This document shows positions 58,831 to 64,000 of a stretch of 64,000 nucleotides of DNA, piece by piece; within the stretch, counting starts at the first letter, position 1, and every line of letters begins with the position of its first letter. The DNA lies in contig JAOTOM010003826.1 of the NCBI GenBank assembly GCA_034440615.1, positions 79,501 through 143,500 of the forward strand, written 5' to 3'. The notes beneath the pieces are model-generated. The model saw only the letters and a program-made list of their open reading frames with translations. It did not search any database and was not told the origin of the DNA. A program made the translations under genes and the position numbers. The stretch comes from Ashinkailepas kermadecensis (taxonomy: Eukaryota > Arthropoda > Thecostraca > Neolepadidae).

Positions 58831-59387
58831 TTGACCTCTGGACAGGCTACGGCCACTCCTTCTTGAGGTCCGAGCCACACAAAGTAACGGCCAACACGGT
58901 TCATCAGAGATTGTCTGAGTTGCACGATCCTTCGGTACTAAAGTCTTCTGATTCGGGTTTTGTCCTGTAATTTCCCAAAACGTTAGCGTCGTGGAAGAGA
59001 TGCAACATGGGCTCCATTACCTATGGGGTAGGGACGTTTTCGTATCTGCTTCTTTGATTTAACGTATTGGCTCTATGGATGTTTGGCACCATGGAAATGA
59101 ACCTAAAAACAACCTATGAACTTATGTCGTGCCGTATCGAAAATATCACCTATTGCGCCACTCTGATGGAGTGCGTCTCGGGTAAGGATCACCCGAGTAA
59201 GTAATTGAGTGGATTAGATCGGGATTGCCTGCATGTGTCACCAGTCGAGTGGACGCGAAACACTGCCGTCACGGGCGGTTCAATCATGTGAGAAACGAAT
59301 CGCCGCAAAACATCCGGAATTCGACGCCAGATATAAGGCCTGTGGCACTATTGAAACGACTGGCACTGGCGGTCCGCCAGTGCCAGT

Positions 59388-59815
59388 CGTCAGTCGTACG
59401 CTGTTGTAAACCCGAGCATCTCCCGTCCCTGACCCACTCCGCCAGTGACAGTCGTCAGTCGTACGCTATTGTAAACCCGAGCATCTCCCGTCCCTGACCC
59501 ACTCCGCCAGTGACAGTCGTCAGTCGTACGCTATTGTAAACCCGAGCATCTCCCGTCCCTGACCCACTCCGCCAGTGACAGTCGTCAGTCGTACGCTATT
59601 GTAAACCCGAGCATCTCCCGTCCTTGACCCACTCGGCCAGTGACAGTCGTCAGTCGTACGCTTTTGTAAACCCGAGCATCTCCCGTCCCTGACCCACTCC
59701 GCCAGTGACAGTCATCAGTCGTACGCTGTTGTAAACCCGAGCACCTCCCGTCCCTGACCTACTCCGCCAGTGACAGTCGTCAGTCGTACGCTGTTGTAAA
59801 CCCTAGCATCTCCTA
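59388..59815. repeat. 65-bp minisatellite, about 6.5 copies
   Basis: CAGTCGTACGCTATTGTAAA, CCCGAGCATCTCCCGTCC and CACTCCGCCAGTGACAGT recur every 65 bp (59391, 59456 and onward) with very few differences. Confidence 0.97.
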
Positions 59816-59984
59816 TCCCTGGGGAGCATCTCCTCAACTGGGGAAACTCTACCGGGGGAGTTCGGATCTGAAACCGGTAATGCAGGTGTAATACGATAGA
59901 GCCATAGTATCAAGGTGTCAGTAATGTCTGTTGCAAACCTTCTGTTTAGGGAGAATATAGCTATAGCACGAATGTTTCATTCGA

Positions 59985-60021
59985 CTGTATGACCGAAGCA
60001 GTCGATGCGCTCCTAAGCCCA
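59985..60021 (+). mobile_element. 37-bp tail-only SINE/retroposon
   Basis: CTGTATGACCGAAGCAGTC then GATGCGCTCCTAAGCCCA. Perfect 14-bp target-site duplications AATGTTTCATTCGA lie at 59971-59984 and 60022-60035. The 5' strand of the hairpin stem is missing. Confidence 0.92.
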
Positions 60022-61507
60022 AATGTTTCATTCGATGGTAGGCGGAATGAACCAGTAAAGGTTGTATCCGCTGTCATGAGGTAGCCAAATTGCAAGCGGC
60101 CGCTGAGACGACCAGCCGGCAATGGATGCAACCGCAATCGTAGACGACGAGAAGAACACGTCCCCAGGTGTCGGAACAAGGCACTCGCTCTCCCCACTGC
60201 TCATCTGAGTTTTACAAGTGACCCGGTCACCAATGGCACAGACTGAATGTGTCGGTGTATCGGTGGCGACGGCAGCTGGGAGTGAGACCACGCGGCGCTT
60301 AGTGCGGTGTCGCACCAGCAGCGTGACACGTCACTGTCGGCTGTGGCGCAGTCGGAGACTCCTGCTCCCCCACCCCCACTTGCGCGCCGTCTGCTGACCT
60401 AGTTAGTGGTATCGGCGCGACCTGCGGCAATTGTGGCTGTCGCCTGCGCCGCCGCTGTGGCCGGGTCACGACGCGCCCTGTCGCAGCTGACCTGGCTGCC
60501 CCGGGGCACGCTGCGGGCACGGCCGAGCGCTGCGACATGCACGTGTGGTGGCCGCCATACTGTTTTGTTCGGCCCGCGGAACGGCCCGGCTATTGGAGCA
60601 GCGGTGGGCGGCTGGTCCAATGAGCGGCGACCGGCACGAGACGAGCCGCCCACCGGCCCGTGTACCCCCTCCATATCTCGAGCAGACGGGGCAGCATCCG
60701 TCAGACTGGGCGCTTCGGCCACGGCCCGGATTCCGGAATACCTGGAAGGTGAGGGTTTCCCAGGAAGCTCTTGCTGCCGCCGCAAGACATGATGAGATAA
60801 ACGCGCGGCATGCACGCCTACCGCCGCAGTACCGGTACTGCTGAATGTTGTCAGGATTCATTCATGCTCATTACTAGCCACCGCAGCGTCCAAGCGGGAG
60901 CTCTCACGGGAATTTGTGGAAATGAAGTGTACGTCAGCCAACAACCCAACCGAAGAGAAGCTTTTTTAACCTTCCGAACTTTGTATTCCATCATTCCAAA
61001 TCCTGCTTCCTTTGCCTGGTCTTTCAATTTCATTTGTTACCAACTTCATAACATTCCCTCTGAAGTGCTCACATTATTTATTCAGAGAAAAGTTTGTGGC
61101 AACACTTCCCTGGTCGGATCACTTAGCGGGTGTATAGTGGATCTGGTCATCGCCGCCTGTGGTGACTGGGATCGCGCTGCAACCGTTCCGTCAAAAAAAA
61201 AACGGACGGTGCCGGAACTCCGGGCCAGTGTAGCACCGCTCTGCACCTCCCTCGTCCAGCACTCCATCACTTCAATGGCGTCTGACACTTTTCCACTGAA
61301 TCATTTAAGTCCGGGTGTGATGGCACGATGTCAAATCCTGCATCTCTGCAGCAAAATTGACCATTGGCTGTAGAGTTGGCAACGCTGGTTAAACTTGGGA
61401 GTCTTCTCCACATGCGTACTTGGGCGTGTTTTCTGCGTTGCAATTGGCTGATCATCACCGGTCGGTGGGGTCGCAGATGTTTGGGCTGCAGTGGGCGCAT
61501 ATAAAGT

Positions 61508-62038
61508 CAGCAGACACGGTATGTGAGCGCCGGTCCGGGACCGGAGATCCAGTGGGTCAGCAGACACGGTGTGTGGGCGCTGGTCCGGGACCGGAGATCC
61601 AGTGGGTCAGCAGACACGGTGTGTGGGCGCCGGTCCGGGACCGGAGGTCCAGTGGGTCAGCAGACACGGTGTGTGGGCGCCGGTCCGGGACCGGAGATCC
61701 AGTGGGTCAGCAGACACGGTGTGTGGGCGCCGGTCCGGGACCGGAGGTCCAGTGGGTCAGCAGACACGGTGTGTGGGCGCCGGTCCGGGACCGGAGGTCC
61801 AGTGGGTCAGCAGACACGGTGTGTGGGCGCCGGTCCGGGACCGGAGGTCCAGTGGGTCAGCAGACACGGTGTGTGGGCGCCGGTCCGGGACCGGAGGTCC
61901 AGTGGGTCAGCAGACACGGTGTGTGGGCGCCGGTCCGGGACCGGAGGTCCAGTGGGTCAGCAGACACGGTGTGTGGGCGCCGGTCCGGGACCGGAGGTCC
62001 AGTGGGTCAGCAGACACGGTGTGTGGGCGCCGGTCCGA
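61508..62038. repeat. 50-bp minisatellite, about 10.5 copies
   Basis: CAGCAGACACGGTGTGTGGG recurs every 50 bp with almost no divergence. Each unit contains CCGGTCCGGGACCGG, a 7-bp inverted repeat around one base. As 50 is not a multiple of three and the unit is stop-free, all three forward frames are open and yield the same shifted peptide repeat. Confidence 0.97.
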
Positions 62039-62191
62039 GCGCGATGGTGATCTATCTGCCTCCAGTATGTCACGACTACTCCAGCACGTACACCGTGTGA
62101 GCGCCGTCGGTTCGGTCCCGCTGTGGAAGTACCCCTTTGTTAAAGTTTGTATTTCAAGCAAAATGTGCCTCTTCGAGCTACGTGTCCAATT

Positions 62192-62325
62192 CTGACGACT
62201 GACGACTGTCAGTGGCGGAATGTGTCAGGGACGGGAGATGCTCGGGTTTACAACAGCGCACGACTGACGACTGACTGTCACTGGCGGAATGGGTCAGGGA
62301 CATCAGGCGATCTGGTTTATAACAT
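62192..62325. repeat. inverted two-copy block of the 65-bp minisatellite
   Basis: The reverse complement of the unit at 59388-59815 appears here twice (GGGAGATGCTCGGGTTTACA is diagnostic), with the second unit more diverged. It lies 2.4 kb from the main array in opposite orientation. Confidence 0.9.
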
Positions 62326-62518
62326 GCCCCAGGCTCAGGGGTATTAGAACCGTTGCTCCAAGTTTGTCCATACGCTTAGGGTAGAAGTACTTCCGGAAGC
62401 ACGTGCTCGTCAGATTGGTTGTGTGTTGTCTCGCTTGTCTCGGCGGCGGCGGTGTTCACTTGTTCTCTAGCCACATCAGTAGGCGATGTGCGTTGATGTG
62501 TTATTGTCCTCCGTTGTA

Positions 62519-62839
62519 TCACTCACTACACAGTCGTGCAATAATATCCCGTAATGTCATCCCTACGTCGTCAGATACAGAACAACGATTGTACTGCCCA
62601 CAATCGGATCGGCGGTAATCTGAGTTCGAGCAGTTGACGCACAGGCCCCACTTCATGGCAAGTTGTCGCTCTTGTGACGTCAGGTCAGCCATTTTGTGTA
62701 CATTCATCAGGTTCATGATCACCAGTGCATAGCTTGCAGCGTCCATGATTCTGACCTTGAGGTAGCATGTATTCCTAAGTTTTATGTCATAACACGCAGG
62801 TTTATCTTCCTCTTGCCGTATAGCTCGGCAGCTTTTCAA
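62519..62839 (-). pseudogene. possible gag-like zinc-knuckle fragment of an LTR retroelement
   Basis: A 106-codon open frame containing DLTSQERQLAMKWGLCVNC followed by RRSDC and RC. The spacing resembles the zinc-knuckle region of Bel/Pao-type gag proteins, where a basic helix precedes C-x2-C and a later H-x4-C; here the His position reads Tyr. No protease, RT or LTR was found nearby. It could be chance. Confidence 0.25.
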
Positions 62840-64000
62840 CTTGGCAAAACCCTACTCTCCCCATGAACGACCCTGGCTGCTGAGACCTGTTCAACACAGC
62901 GATTTGTCGTGGCTCAACCATGGCTGGCTGTTGTGGACGAACTGAAGCGGTCATCTCTCCCCATCTCCATGCCGGGCCACGTGAAAGGTGTGCAACTGCG
63001 GCCGTGACATGCAGCTCTGCCAAGTTGGCTTCAAAACTTGCCGATTACATATATTACGGATGTTTAATCACATTAAGCCTAGGTATGTCTTTATGCTGGA
63101 TCACGGGTAAAAAAATATAATTCACTTACAATGTAAGCTTCACATAGTTTGCAGTCATCGGTGCCCTGTGGTACTGGACCAGTCGTAAGAATCCGTCATC
63201 AGCAAGAAGTGATGCATGAAACCATGATTGATTTGCTATGGTTTAAATGCAGGGATTTCAACTTCAGGTATGTAGGTATATTGTGATAAAATGAATTAAT
63301 GAGAAACAAAATCATGCATTTCACCTTGGGAGCCACCAAAACATCAATATCCTTCATGGAAAATTCTTATTGTCCCACCCAGTCTTTATGAACGAAAGGT
63401 AGTACATAGTATGATTCGATTGCAAAAACGAATCCTATCTTCTAAGATGGAAAGTGGCAAAAATGTTGTTTTTAGCAAGCTGAAATTTGAATCCATTCTT
63501 TTTCCAACATGGCCATGGGCCTGACGTTAAAGCTATAAATTATTCGTGTTGCATTGACAATGCCAAACATGCACCCACCGTTACTCTTCTTAAGCCAGCA
63601 TCAGCATCAACATCAACCAGCCATATTCGCAGAAAAATAATATCGGCAGAACGAAAAACCCACAACACGTATGACAGGTGATACGAGTTGCAGATGATAA
63701 TAATGCAACACCACCAATTACCATTCCCACAGATCGAGAGGTTTGCGTCTCTTCCCGAGACGCAAAGACGCAAAAACGAGAAGAATGTTTTGTTAAACAA
63801 TGAAAAAAAAAACAATAACGGCTTCGTACTGACCGGCAGCGCGGCTTGTGTTCGATTGGTGCGTCAGCGACGCCAGCAAGACGAGTTGCTCTTTTACCGT
63901 CAACCGCGCTAGGATTTTGCAACACTGGTTTCTTCACATTAGCCTGGTTCAGTCACTAAGTCAATCAGCACAGGGGTGCATTCCTAACTGAGCCGTATTG

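Larger units (their letters stand above)
57914..64000 (+). other. ftz-f1: FTZ-F1 next intron (incomplete)
   Basis: It starts at donor GTGAGT. No continuation of the ligand-binding domain (expected to begin with a VDDQMKLLQ-like segment) is seen to the window end. GC-rich to about 58520 and at 60290-60800. Unlisted parts (58870-59380, 60040-61500, 62850-64000) hold no feature I can support. Confidence 0.8.

Overview
This window is arthropod-type nuclear DNA, not prokaryotic. It has spliced coding exons with consensus GT/AG sites, tRNA-derived SINEs with target-site duplications, a LINE remnant, microsatellites and a very high density of minisatellites. The one gene I can firmly identify is the nuclear receptor FTZ-F1 (NR5A subfamily), on the + strand. 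Its region after the FTZ-F1 box carries the IKQE and SSPDSSPSP motifs that I associate with arthropod FTZ-F1. I cannot resolve the lineage further; the GC-rich, GGCCGG-laden intron suggests a non-insect arthropod such as a crustacean, but that is only a guess.

Layout. Positions 1-39,100 are upstream and apparently intergenic. They hold a decayed Crypton/DUF3504-type tyrosine recombinase (1393-2235) that was later split by a 58-bp retroposon, a 5'-truncated CR1/L2-like LINE (about 5230-6236), several full-length tRNA SINEs (4349, 13590, 15055, 19726, 27013, 27407), and many minisatellites with units from 21 to 92 bp. They also hold a (CAGG)n tract of nearly 0.5 kb (34698-35170), a perfect-period 60-bp array (35840-36395), and one copy of a ~0.48-kb dispersed element (37194-37669). 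FTZ-F1 exon A (39795-40440) encodes a Gln-rich N-terminus and the complete two-zinc-finger DNA-binding domain. A 16.9-kb intron follows, with GC-rich islands, more minisatellites, a second copy of the dispersed element inserted inside a minisatellite (44861-45362), and a pre-miRNA-like hairpin (55218-55306). Exon B (57357-57913) encodes the FTZ-F1 box, the hinge and the start of the ligand-binding domain. From 57914 to the window end is a second intron; the rest of the ligand-binding domain lies beyond the window.

The most novel pattern is a family of 37-62 bp insertions, each flanked by 13-15 bp target-site duplications, consisting of little more than the 3' tail of a SINE/LINE. Their tails are homologous to those of the longer tRNA SINEs, and the pair forms a short hairpin whose stem shows a compensatory base change (GGCGC/GCGCC versus GACGC/GCGTC). 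That points to a structured 3' tail recognised by an unseen LINE. Nearly all long open frames outside FTZ-F1 come from stop-free minisatellite units or GC-rich DNA and are not called as genes.
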